Source of the DNA: a bacterium
Lineage (GTDB): Bacteria; Armatimonadota; Fimbriimonadia; Fimbriimonadales; JBAXQP01
DNA length: 6,057 nt
Reading direction: 5' to 3'
Assembly (NCBI GenBank): GCA_037131655.1
Contig: JBAXQP010000169.1
Location: 1 to 6,057 of the forward strand
The translations under genes were made by a program, and so were the position numbers. This document shows positions 1 to 5,931 of the stretch, piece by piece (positions within the stretch are counted from its first letter, which is position 1; every line of letters begins with the position of its first letter). The notes beneath the pieces were generated by a model. That model was not told where the DNA came from and ran no database searches. It was given only the letters and a program-made list of their open reading frames with translations.

Positions 1-243
1 CTCATACTTACCGATCCAATAGCCCGAAAGGGTCACCCAGTGCTGGGGCAACTCGCGGGGACTGCTGTAACCCTCATTCCCGTTATTCCCCATCAGGAAT
101 CTGCCCGCAAGGATGTAGATCATCTTGCCTTTATATTTGAAGTCCTTGGGTTGAGGCGGCACCTTAGGTTCAACAGCCAAAGCGCTGCTATAAGCCGCTA
201 TCATACACAGAAGGATTGCTAAGCCCAATAAACGTGTTCTCAT
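1..243 (-). CDS. Secreted SUMF1/formylglycine-generating-enzyme-domain protein, N-terminal part
   Basis: This is the first 81 codons of a gene that leaves the window on the left. It starts at ATG 241-243 with a Shine-Dalgarno AAGGAG 7-9 nt upstream. Residues 1-23 form a Sec signal peptide: a short basic start (MRTR), a hydrophobic core, and a likely cleavage after SALA at residue 23. After a proline-rich linker, residues 43-81 match the opening of the FGE-sulfatase (SUMF1) fold: a hydrophobic strand, then AGRFLMGN at 46-53, a charged loop, P66-x-H68-x-V70-x-L72, and YWIGKYE at 75-81, the usual lead-in to the family's 'kyEVT' motif. The catalytic cysteines would lie beyond the edge, so it cannot be told whether this is a true formylglycine-generating enzyme or one of the many secreted C-type-lectin-fold relatives without that activity. 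It has its own promoter (286-314), so it is probably transcribed separately from the genes to its right. Confidence 0.85.
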   Translation of the reverse strand, partial: MRTRLLGLAILLCMIAAYSSALAVEPKVPPQPKDFKYKGKMIYILAGRFLMGNNGNEGYSSPRELPQHWVTLSGYWIGKYE

Positions 244-285
244 AACACTCTCCTTGTCATCAATCATAGATAACCCACGTACTGT

Positions 286-314
286 ATTGTAACGTAAGAA
301 CACCGGCGTGTCAA
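286..314 (-). promoter_or_regulatory. Sigma-70-type promoter of the SUMF1-domain gene
   Basis: On the minus strand, a perfect -35 box TTGACA (309-314) is followed after 17 bp by TACAAT (286-291), 5 of 6 to the -10 consensus. Transcription would begin near 279, giving a leader of about 36 nt before the ATG at 243. This is the best-matching promoter in the window together with the one at 2583-2612. Confidence 0.75.
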
Positions 315-516
315 GAAAACAAGGCGTAACCGCTATAAACCCAGTAATTCACAGCTAAACACAGAGGCCGCTGCTAAGGTTTTTCGAGGTGTGGGATCAT
401 CTGGAAACCAGGAACGACGCGAGATACCGCGTCAATTAGTCGAAAAACTCCAGCTTTACCGTGATGAGGCTCAACTGAAGCTGGCGCTTTACCCCGTGGT
501 TGAATTCGTACTATGA
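298..516 (+). pseudogene. Plus-strand open frame without a start, possible gene remnant
   Basis: From just after a TAA at 295-297 to the TGA at 514-516 the plus strand stays open for 72 codons. The frame has no ATG; the only weak candidate start is a GTG at 390-392 with no Shine-Dalgarno. The first part is basic (KKTRRNRYK), the middle carries VGSSGNQERRE, and the end looks like an amphipathic helix (QLVEKLQLYRDEAQLKLAL). It runs straight through the inverted repeats and across the minus-strand SUMF1 promoter, which argues against a living gene. It could be the C-terminal fragment of a decayed gene, perhaps a transposon-encoded TnpB-like protein whose 3' end overlaps structured RNA, or simply a chance open frame. 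No family was recognised. Confidence 0.2.
378..484. repeat. Nested inverted repeats, candidate structured RNA or mobile-element relic
   Basis: Four stems are packed into 107 bp. GTTTTTCGA at 379-387 is perfectly complementary to TCGAAAAAC at 440-448 (9 bp, plus a G-U pair 378/449). Inside it lie CTGG/CCAG at 401-404/408-411 with an AAA loop, and GACGCG/CGCGTC at 416-421/428-433 with a 6-nt loop. Starting 2 nt after the outer stem, CCAGCTT (450-456) pairs with AAGCTGG (478-484) around a 21-nt loop. The result is a three-way junction followed by a hairpin. The strand cannot be decided: neither direction ends in a U-tract or has an obvious promoter immediately upstream. It resembles no riboswitch or housekeeping RNA I recognise. 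A degraded IS200/IS605 end carrying TnpB guide-RNA-like structure is one possibility, not demonstrated. The pairings are seen directly; function is inference. Confidence 0.5.
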
Positions 517-637
517 CCTTTCATCTTAGTATTAGATGCTCTATGTGTGCTTGCATTATTGTTCCGTGTTTGCGGTCACCTTCAACTTTTTATAGGGGTA
601 TCCGTTTTTTCGGAGCAAGATCACTCTTGTGTAGCTA

Positions 638-1423
638 CTACTTTGTAGGCAGCATCCAGGGTCTTCTTATGTTTCCACTCATATCTCGCCTGATGACCAT
701 GTCGCTTGGCATGATTGGTGAAACGCTTCCGTTAGCGAAAAGAACATTAATTCCTCTGAATCCGTGACGGGGATTTAAGTTTTCAGGATCGTCCCAGCCT
801 TTTTTAGTATCGTATCGGCTGATAGCCAACCTGGTTACATACCTGGATTTCTTTGTGGGCATTCCGTTCGAATCGTCAAAAGCAACTAAATATCCGTCGT
901 TATTGCCCAAAGGCATTGGATTATTCGTACCTAAAGGCCCTCCCCGAACTGTTTCCGCTACGACAATCATACCGTCTTTATTCGGGATATCCGTTTCCAA
1001 AGCCCCACTGGCGCCGGCATAAAACCCATAGGAAAGTTCAAGCCCATCTATGTTAGAGTTGGAATCCTTCTGTGCTGTCGGGCAGGTAAATATCGATTTC
1101 CCTGAAGCTTTCGTTCTTTTATAACTACTTAAAGCAACAACCCATGACGGAGGGGCATTATCTGAGCCATCACCTGTCTGAATACGATAGGCAGTCGGCA
1201 AACCGCCAGTATCTTCGATATAGAGTTGCAATGCCTGGCCGATATCCTTTAAGTTCATAGCGCATTGCTGAAAAAAGTTCTGTTCTAGCACGGCAAAGTA
1301 GACGGGCAATAAAAGAAGAAACAAGACAAGAAACGCAACGGAAATGACCCATCTATCGACACGGGTGAGATTTGGGCGACGCTTTTTGCTGACTCCTAAT
1401 TCTTGTAAAGGTTCATCATTCAA
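638..1423 (-). CDS. Prepilin-like membrane-anchored protein (C-x-N-L-K / H-x-NG class) lacking a prepilin leader
   Basis: This is a 261-aa protein with a basic cytoplasmic N-terminus (residues 1-25), one membrane segment at about 26-46, and an extracytoplasmic domain. After the membrane segment, Cys54 followed by NLKDIGQALQLYIED (57-71) matches the N-terminal helix of the type II pseudopilin-like proteins abundant in Armatimonadota and Planctomycetota, usually written CxxNLKQIGLAxxxYxxD. Later hallmarks are a W-x-x-x-L region (94-98), F-x-C-P at 112-115, SYGFYAG (131-137), and near the end RHGFRGINVLFANGSV (219-234), a variant of the H-X9-DG motif with one extra residue and N in place of D. 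The usual GFTLIE cleavage motif is absent, so it is probably a signal-anchored relative rather than a processed pilin. The start is TTG (1421-1423): an in-frame TAG lies five codons upstream, no in-frame ATG precedes Met56, and AGGA lies about 10 nt upstream. Its function is unknown; a surface or secretion-related role is a guess. Confidence 0.75.
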   Translation of the reverse strand: MNDEPLQELGVSKKRRPNLTRVDRWVISVAFLVLFLLLLPVYFAVLEQNFFQQCAMNLKDIGQALQLYIEDTGGLPTAYRIQTGDGSDNAPPSWVVALSSYKRTKASGKSIFTCPTAQKDSNSNIDGLELSYGFYAGASGALETDIPNKDGMIVVAETVRGGPLGTNNPMPLGNNDGYLVAFDDSNGMPTKKSRYVTRLAISRYDTKKGWDDPENLNPRHGFRGINVLFANGSVSPIMPSDMVIRRDMSGNIRRPWMLPTK

Positions 1424-1479
1424 GAGGCTAACATCCTATCTAATTTACTCTTCAATCAGCGCCGGCTCACTTCCGATGT

Positions 1480-1509
1480 ATTATTTAGGATGGAAAAGAG
1501 CCTGGTAAA
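1480..1509 (-). promoter_or_regulatory. Possible promoter of the prepilin-like gene
   Basis: In the 112-bp gap after the LCP gene, TTTACC (1504-1509, 4 of 6 to consensus) and AATAAT (1480-1485, 5 of 6) are separated by 18 bp on the minus strand. A start near 1473 would give a leader of about 50 nt. The match is moderate, and read-through from the LCP gene is an alternative because no strong terminator separates the two. Confidence 0.3.
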
Positions 1510-1535
1510 GCGAATTTATAGCAATCAAACACTAT

Positions 1536-2522
1536 CTAGAGTTTCGTCTCAGGCTCCGAACGTGTTATTCCCGATGAAGCTGAGAAGGAGGAGAAAAAAT
1601 TCATCTCCTTAAGCATCTGCTGTGCTTTCTGCTCATCTATTTCGAATGAAAGCCGACCGGTTGACCGGATAGGAATAGTGTTCATTTGGATTTTTGTGGA
1701 CGATAGATTGCGGATCCAAGCTGCAAGCTCGACCAATTGATCGTCATTGACGGTGCCGCTTATGGATTTACGAATCGACTCTAAAATTCCTTTGTAACGA
1801 AGTGGTGATTGCTTTGTAAGTTGTGTTTTGAAAGAGGTCACAAATCCCTGTTGGCGTTTAATGCGATGAAAATCATCATCCGTATGGCGGAAGCGAACAA
1901 ACCCCATCGCTTTATAACCGTCCAGCCATTGATAACCGGGTTGCAAATGAATATGCAAATTGCCCCAGTTATCGTCATAGTCCATTTTTTTATCGACAGT
2001 CACATAAAGCCCGCCAATTGAATCGATCAGCTTTCGGAAGCCATCAAAGCTCAAAACCAATACTTGATCAATTTGAATTCCTAGCGCCTGCTCAACCGTT
2101 TGCTTGGCTAACTCAGGCCCGCCTAAAGCATGAGCGGCGTTTATCTTTTGACGATCGTGACCGGGTATTTCAACGATAGTATCCCGAGGGATTGAAATTG
2201 CATCGATCCTCTCTTTGCCCTTTTCAAAGTTGCATCGAACGACAAAGATACTATCACTTCTTGCTTGAGTATGAATGACTTGGTTTTGGTTGTTGTAATC
2301 GACATCAGTGCCTAGGACGAGGATATTAACTTGCTCCAAAGCAAACTGAGCAGCGGGATTTGGGTTGAAGATTACTGATGGGTGCTTAATAATGGTCATG
2401 AGATAGGGCGTCATGCCGAGAGAGGTTCCAAACCATCCCAAAGCTCCGCACATAGTCAGCCAGCAAAATACTGCTAGAATTCGTTTTATTGGACTCAATT
2501 TCTTCTTTTTGCTAAATGCCAA
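1536..2522 (-). CDS. LytR-CpsA-Psr (LCP) family cell-wall glycopolymer transferase
   Basis: This is a 328-aa membrane protein of the LCP family, whose members transfer undecaprenyl-pyrophosphate-linked glycopolymers (teichoic acids, capsules or arabinogalactan) onto peptidoglycan outside the membrane. It has a lysine-rich cytoplasmic start (5-14), one transmembrane helix at about 13-36, and then the LCP domain at about 65-235. The family motifs are in order: NILVLGTD (66-73), ARSDSIFVV (87-95) with R88 and D90, SIPRDTIVEIPG (110-121) with R113 and D114, KINAAHALGG (126-135), DGFRKLIDSIGGL (160-172), and VRFRHTDDDFHRIKRQQ (209-225), which carries the phosphate-binding arginines R210, R212, R220 and R223. 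No LytR_C domain follows; the protein ends in a serine-rich tail. The start is TTG with a GGAGG box 7 nt upstream. It has its own strong promoter. Cell-wall attachment is known for the family; the polymer used here is not evident. Confidence 0.93.
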   Translation of the reverse strand: MAFSKKKKLSPIKRILAVFCWLTMCGALGWFGTSLGMTPYLMTIIKHPSVIFNPNPAAQFALEQVNILVLGTDVDYNNQNQVIHTQARSDSIFVVRCNFEKGKERIDAISIPRDTIVEIPGHDRQKINAAHALGGPELAKQTVEQALGIQIDQVLVLSFDGFRKLIDSIGGLYVTVDKKMDYDDNWGNLHIHLQPGYQWLDGYKAMGFVRFRHTDDDFHRIKRQQGFVTSFKTQLTKQSPLRYKGILESIRKSISGTVNDDQLVELAAWIRNLSSTKIQMNTIPIRSTGRLSFEIDEQKAQQMLKEMNFFSSFSASSGITRSEPETKL

Positions 2523-2534
2523 CAGAAAACCTCC
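2520..2534 (-). promoter_or_regulatory. Shine-Dalgarno fixing a TTG start for the LCP gene
   Basis: GGAGG (2530-2534) lies 7 nt ahead of TTG (2520-2522) on the minus strand, an ideal spacing. No ATG is available before the membrane helix, and a CTG immediately upstream would be only 4 nt from the box, so TTG is the better start. Confidence 0.7.
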
Positions 2535-2582
2535 GGCTTATCCTGCGCCCTAACAAATTATCCTTGAGGACATAACGCTGGT

Positions 2583-2612
2583 ATTTTAGCATCCATGTCA
2601 GCTAAGTGTCAA
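2583..2612 (-). promoter_or_regulatory. Strong sigma-70-type promoter of the LCP gene
   Basis: On the minus strand, a perfect TTGACA (2607-2612) is followed after 18 bp by TAAAAT (2583-2588, 5 of 6), preceded by TGC, the extended -10 element. Transcription would begin near 2576 and give a leader of about 54 nt. It lies just downstream of the SecD-P1-like gene's stop, so the LCP gene is likely an independent unit. Confidence 0.75.
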
Positions 2613-2645
2613 TTAAAAGCGCTCATCGCAAAGGACCAATTCAGG

Positions 2646-3533
2646 TCAAGGAACATTCACTTTCACGCCATTTCTCTTCAATACGTCTATAAGTTGATTT
2701 AACAGAACCTTACTTCTGACGTTTCGAATATCTGCGCGATTTACATTCATTGGTTCCTGAATAACGGGAGCCGCAACGGGGATATTATCTGCAATGATAA
2801 TAAGCTGTTCACCAACATGCTTGCTGGTTTCCTGAAATAGCCTGCGCCGACCTTCTTTTGACAACCCGAAATAAAGCGTATAAATCTCTCCGGTCAACGG
2901 CGCAGGGGCTGAAATTGAATTATATGAGAAATCCGTTATATGCTTCTCAGTCAAGACGACCTCGCAGTTATTGAGAAGTCGTTGGACACTTTCACCCATA
3001 GAACCCGCAAGGTTTTGTTCCCACTGAGCTTTTGCTTCTTTATTGGTTAAAATATCCGAATCGGCCGGTACAGGGACTTCTGCTTTTGCCTGAACCACTT
3101 TGCTCACACCAAGCACCTTATATTCGATAGGGATTCGGGCTGAAACCTTTTTATACGTGATTGTTGGACTATAGCTGCCTTCTTGTAAAGCAACCAACAG
3201 ATTGCCAAGTGCGACTTCATCGCCGTTAATCGCCCGTAAAAGCATATCAATCGGAACCCTTTTTTTCGCCTCAGTTACTGTCTCTGGAACCGCAAATTTC
3301 ATCTCTTGCTCGCTCTGCTGGATGATATAAGGTTGATCATTGATAATGATGATTCGGTAACCTGAGTGTGGCGAGAGTCCCAAAAAGGTGATCGTTGAAG
3401 GCTTTATAGGAGTAAGAGGCTGCCTTGCGGTTATTGCGTTACTATAAGCTTGCCAACCATACCACCCGCCCAAAATAGCCGCGAACACGATGGCAATTAT
3501 TAACGAAGTATTCTTTTGATAAAAACGCTGCAT
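2646..3533 (-). CDS. Membrane-anchored protein with an orphan SecD P1-head-like domain
   Basis: This is a 295-aa protein with one N-terminal membrane anchor (about 10-30) and the rest predicted outside the membrane. Residues about 191-290 align by eye with the P1 region of SecD, the extracytoplasmic part that helps pull preproteins across. VVLTEKHITDF (192-202) corresponds to SecD's 'vLtGkDlkdA' entry; LYFGLSKEGRRRLFQET (220-236) to its 'f.l..eGa..F...T' helix; VGEQLIIIADN (240-250) to 'vGk.laivlDg'; and AAPVIQEPM (254-262) to 'SAPVI.EPI'. The last helix, LLNQLIDVLKRNGVKV (277-292), matches the closing helix before SecD's 'LP'. The six-helix channel of SecD is absent, so it cannot be a translocase alone. 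Residues 45-185 are not recognised. The start is fixed by an in-frame TGA 12 nt upstream; the best Shine-Dalgarno, GAGGAG, is a rather distant 12 nt from the ATG. Function is unknown; a partner for exported proteins is only a guess. Confidence 0.75.
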   Translation of the reverse strand: MQRFYQKNTSLIIAIVFAAILGGWYGWQAYSNAITARQPLTPIKPSTITFLGLSPHSGYRIIIINDQPYIIQQSEQEMKFAVPETVTEAKKRVPIDMLLRAINGDEVALGNLLVALQEGSYSPTITYKKVSARIPIEYKVLGVSKVVQAKAEVPVPADSDILTNKEAKAQWEQNLAGSMGESVQRLLNNCEVVLTEKHITDFSYNSISAPAPLTGEIYTLYFGLSKEGRRRLFQETSKHVGEQLIIIADNIPVAAPVIQEPMNVNRADIRNVRSKVLLNQLIDVLKRNGVKVNVP

Positions 3534-3719
3534 ATAACCGGCTCACTCCTCACTAACATACGCTGCCAACACATCAGATGTTACCCGAAAACCCCAATTC
3601 CCAGACTTAGCGTAAGGCGATTCCGGAAGCCCTCTCCTGACTCCGGGGGTGGGATGACCTGCAAGAAATGTCTAAATCGCAACTGAAAGCAAAATCCTCT
3701 TCCTATCCCCAAAAGGAGC

Positions 3720-3749
3720 TTTTTAAGTTCAAAATTTAGCAAATGTCAA
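3720..3749 (-). promoter_or_regulatory. Possible promoter of the SecD-P1-like gene, overlapping the kinase stop
   Basis: A perfect TTGACA (3744-3749) overlaps the stop codon of the histidine kinase; 18 bp later comes TAAAAA (3720-3725, 4 of 6). Transcription from here would leave an unusually long leader of about 180 nt. The rest of the 212-bp gap shows an imperfect CCGGA/TCCGG pair (3623-3646) and a purine-rich run, but no Rho-independent terminator for the kinase transcript. The -10 match is weak. Confidence 0.3.
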
Positions 3750-5140
3750 CTGGTGACAGGAAGACGTATTATGAACTTGCTTCCATGACCTTCTTCACTG
3801 TAGGCTTCTACGCTTCCTCCATGCGCTTCGACGGTGTGCTTGACTATTGCTAGTCCAATACCGGCGCCACCTGTTCGAGTTCTTGCCTTGTCTGCTCGAT
3901 AAAACCGCTCGAAGACTTTTGGCAAATCCTCTTCTGAAATTCCCTCGCCTGTATCAGTTACTTCGATCGTGATTTCGGCATCGCATCTCCTAGCAGAGAG
4001 CACCACCTGGCCACCAGACGGAGTAAATTTCACTGCATTATCTATGAGGTTGCCAATAGCTCTGGCTAGACGTGTCCAATCAGCAGATATATTTATAGTT
4101 GGGTCAGCCAACAAGCCAATGTTGATGTTTTTTTGATGTGCCCTTGGAGAAATGTTCTCGATCAATTCCTCAAGCATCGGCTTGAGGTCGAATACTTCCT
4201 TCTCTAATATTAGAACCCCCGCCATAATAGCTGAAAGCTCCAATAGCTCATCAATAAGTAATTCGAGACGCTCAGTTTCAGCAATAACAGTACCAAAGAG
4301 TTTGGCCGAGTCATCCCCAAGTCTTTCCGCTCGACGTTGAAGAACCTCGCTTGTAATCCGGATATTGCTGACGGGTGATCTGAGTTCGTGTGATATGTTG
4401 CCCATGAAGTCACGCCGCGCGCGCTCAAGTTCTTGAAGGCGTGAAGCCATGGTGTTTAAGTCTTCTGAAAGTTCGCCCAGCTCATCTCCGCTTGGTTCCC
4501 TGACTCTCGTTTCGAAGTCACCTCCTGCGATGCGTTTGGACAATTGACGCATCTTCCTTATCGGAATGATGAGCGCCTGAGCTAGTACGAGAGAAACAAC
4601 AACGCTAAACACTATCACCCCTGAAAGTGCGAGAGCGGTAATTTTCTTTATTGGTGCAAGGGAATTCCTGTAGTCTTTTTCAGAGACCCATGCCCTGACA
4701 GCGCCCACTACCTTACCGTTATGCTCAATTGGGACCAAAACCACTATGTGTTGATCATCGTCCTTAGTGCCAGGTGTAACTTGAATATACGGCTTACCGC
4801 TCAGGACAGATTCGATTCCACTTAGTGTGCTTCCCTCAGGCGTTGAGGCTATTGTTGTTGCCAGCACTTGTCCATTTCTATCAACAACTGCAAATACTCC
4901 CGGATCATCAATAGCCAGTTTCCGCATTGCATGCCTTGTCTGGCGAAGACCTTGGGGAGTGCCAAAATCAGTCTCCAGTGCATCCGCAAGCGCATAGGCG
5001 CTGGACAATAGGGAATGCTCTTGGTATTTGACTTGGAGTTCCTTGAATGAAATAGAAAGGTAGATTGATGCGGCCACCGCAGCAACTGCAGCAATCGCTA
5101 GATGACTTAAGATTAGGCGAGATTTTATACCAAATGTCAC
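3746..5140 (-). CDS. Membrane sensor histidine kinase (PhoR/WalK-like architecture)
   Basis: This is a 464-aa kinase that would autophosphorylate on His251 and pass the phosphate to the response regulator encoded just before it. Order of parts: transmembrane helix 1 (about 9-30); an extracytoplasmic PAS/Cache-like sensor (31-165) with VVDRNGQVLATT (85-96) and VLVPIEHNGKVVGAVRAWV (134-152), reminiscent of PhoR-type sensors; transmembrane helix 2 (about 168-192); HAMP (about 190-242); HisKA with NISHELRSPVSNIR (248-261); and HATPase_c with N-box NLIDNAVKF (364-372), G1 DTGEGIS (396-402), F-box FERFYRADKARTR (410-422) and G2 GAGIGLAIVKH (425-435). All catalytic boxes are intact; the H-box has RSP where most relatives have RTP. 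The start is GTG, 2 bp after the regulator's TGA, with AGAGG (5148-5152) 7 nt upstream inside the regulator gene, so the two are probably translationally coupled. The signal sensed is not evident. Confidence 0.95.
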   Translation of the reverse strand: MTFGIKSRLILSHLAIAAVAAVAASIYLSISFKELQVKYQEHSLLSSAYALADALETDFGTPQGLRQTRHAMRKLAIDDPGVFAVVDRNGQVLATTIASTPEGSTLSGIESVLSGKPYIQVTPGTKDDDQHIVVLVPIEHNGKVVGAVRAWVSEKDYRNSLAPIKKITALALSGVIVFSVVVSLVLAQALIIPIRKMRQLSKRIAGGDFETRVREPSGDELGELSEDLNTMASRLQELERARRDFMGNISHELRSPVSNIRITSEVLQRRAERLGDDSAKLFGTVIAETERLELLIDELLELSAIMAGVLILEKEVFDLKPMLEELIENISPRAHQKNINIGLLADPTINISADWTRLARAIGNLIDNAVKFTPSGGQVVLSARRCDAEITIEVTDTGEGISEEDLPKVFERFYRADKARTRTGGAGIGLAIVKHTVEAHGGSVEAYSEEGHGSKFIIRLPVTS

Positions 5141-5152
5141 AGTCAGACCTCT
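5138..5152 (-). promoter_or_regulatory. Shine-Dalgarno inside the regulator gene fixing a GTG start for the kinase
   Basis: AGAGG (5148-5152) in the last codons of the response regulator lies 7 nt ahead of GTG (5138-5140), which itself is 2 nt after the regulator's TGA. This arrangement supports translational coupling and fixes GTG as the kinase start. Confidence 0.65.
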
Positions 5153-5841
5153 GCCATCTTGTATCCCACCCCACGGACAGTCAGGAGGAAGATTGGGTTT
5201 GCAGGATCCAGTTCAATTTTAGCTCTGAGTCTTCGAATGTGAACATCAAGCGTCTTTTCTTCGCCAAAGAAATCATCGCCCCAGACACGGTAAAGAAGAT
5301 CATCTCGTTCGAATACTCTTCCAGGCTTGCGTGCCATAACAGCAAGGAGCTCGTACTCCTTTAAAGGTAGAACAACAAGCCTACCCTCCACACGCACTTC
5401 CCTTCGCAAGAAATCAACGGTTAGGGATCCTATTGTAGAAACATCAGGTATATCCGAATCCTGATAGCCATCCATTTCAGGGCGACGAAGCGCAGATTTC
5501 ACTCGTGCAATAAGCTCTCGGAAGTTGAATGGTTTGGTTATGTAGTCATCAGCGCCAACTTCGAGGCCTACAATTTTATCAACGTCATCCTTCTTAGCAG
5601 TCAACATAATCACAGGAACAGGAGAACTACGTCTGATCATACGGCAGACTGTTATTCCATCCAACCCTGGCAGCATAAGGTCGAGAAGTACAAGATCTGG
5701 GGACTCCTGTCTGAAGATATCTAGCGCATTCTCACCACTGTTGAAGGAGACGACCGCAAACCCTTCATCTCTCAGCCCAGCGCTCAGAGAAGCAACAAGC
5801 GCCACATCATCGTCGATTATAAGTATCTTCTTCCCTGACAT
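5143..5841 (-). CDS. OmpR/PhoB-family response regulator
   Basis: This is a 232-aa DNA-binding regulator, the full usual length for the family. The receiver domain (about 4-118) has the acidic pair D10-D11, the phospho-acceptor D54 in LLDLMLPG (52-59), T81 in IMLTAKKD (78-85) and K103 in YITKPFNFREL (100-110). After a linker, the winged-helix domain (about 137-230) shows LPLKEYELLAVMARKPGRV (158-176), the recognition helix TLDVHIRRLRAKI (197-209) and the wing RGVGYKM (223-229). The sequence is close to PhoP/WalR/ResD-type regulators, but the exact orthologue cannot be named. It starts at ATG 5839-5841 with AGGGAG 6 nt upstream. It heads a two-gene unit with the kinase. Three repeats spaced 10-12 bp in its leader region suggest that it may control its own gene and the divergent gene. 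Confidence 0.95.
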   Translation of the reverse strand: MSGKKILIIDDDVALVASLSAGLRDEGFAVVSFNSGENALDIFRQESPDLVLLDLMLPGLDGITVCRMIRRSSPVPVIMLTAKKDDVDKIVGLEVGADDYITKPFNFRELIARVKSALRRPEMDGYQDSDIPDVSTIGSLTVDFLRREVRVEGRLVVLPLKEYELLAVMARKPGRVFERDDLLYRVWGDDFFGEEKTLDVHIRRLRAKIELDPANPIFLLTVRGVGYKMAEV

Positions 5842-5901
5842 TCTGAACTCCCTAAGAGCAAAATGTTCGAATCAACAATGCCCTGTTTGGTATCCCCAAG
5901 A

Positions 5902-5931
5902 GTTAACCTCAAAGTTACCCTCACGTAACCT
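5902..5931. promoter_or_regulatory. Candidate operator: three tandem repeats spaced 10-12 bp
   Basis: Read on the minus strand, AGGTTAC, AGGGTAAC and AGGTTAAC start at 5931, 5921 and 5909, that is, 10 and 12 bp apart (on the plus strand GTTAACCTCA at 5902-5911 and GTTACCCTCA at 5914-5923, then GTAACCT at 5925-5931). Tandem sites at one helical turn are how OmpR/PhoB-family dimers bind; Gram-positive PhoP boxes (TTAACA-like) are similar. The site lies 10-40 bp downstream of the predicted regulator start, a position that would suit autorepression, and upstream of the divergent gene. Flanking GTAT-CCCC-AAG (5890-5900) and CTT-GGGG-ATAC (5930-5944) are also imperfectly complementary, so a hairpin in the leader RNA is an alternative reading. 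Confidence 0.4.

Larger units (their letters stand above)
244..637. other. 394-bp intergenic stretch between the SUMF1-type and prepilin-like genes
   Basis: This stretch has no convincing gene. It holds the SUMF1 promoter (286-314), a cluster of nested inverted repeats (378-484) and an overlapping plus-strand open frame (298-516) without an ATG. Just beyond the stop of the prepilin-like gene are two small hairpins: CAAGA/TCTTG with a TCAC loop (616-629) and TCCG/CGGA around six T (601-614). They are in the right place to end that gene's transcript, but neither is followed by a U-run in the minus-strand RNA, so no terminator is called. The remainder (517-600) is AT-rich with nothing recognisable. 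Confidence 0.6.

Noticed and set aside
40..222. Plus-strand frame opposite the SUMF1-type gene
   Set aside because: The minus-strand reading has a signal peptide, SUMF1 motifs, a Shine-Dalgarno and a promoter; the plus-strand frame has none of these.
601..629. Two small hairpins after the prepilin-like gene as a terminator
   Set aside because: Stems are only 4-5 bp and no U-run follows in the minus-strand RNA.
513..767. 84-codon plus-strand frame beginning with ATG at 513
   Set aside because: It has no Shine-Dalgarno, its second half lies opposite the end of the prepilin-like gene, and the protein is cysteine-rich and low in protein-like pattern. Treated as a chance frame.
3623..3646. CCGGA/TCCGG inverted pair upstream of the SecD-P1-like gene
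   Set aside because: A 5-bp stem with a 14-nt loop and no following U-run is not distinguishable from chance.
3711..3724. AAAAGGAGCTTTT as a terminator after the kinase
   Set aside because: The stem is five mostly A-T pairs with a 3-nt loop, too weak to call, and it overlaps a possible promoter.
5065..5364. 99-codon plus-strand frame across the kinase-regulator junction
   Set aside because: Both minus-strand genes here have complete, conserved domains; this frame is their antisense shadow without similarity or ribosome binding site.
638..5841. A single operon from the response regulator to the prepilin-like gene
   Set aside because: Gaps of 212, 123 and 112 bp and a strong promoter before the LCP gene indicate several transcription units.
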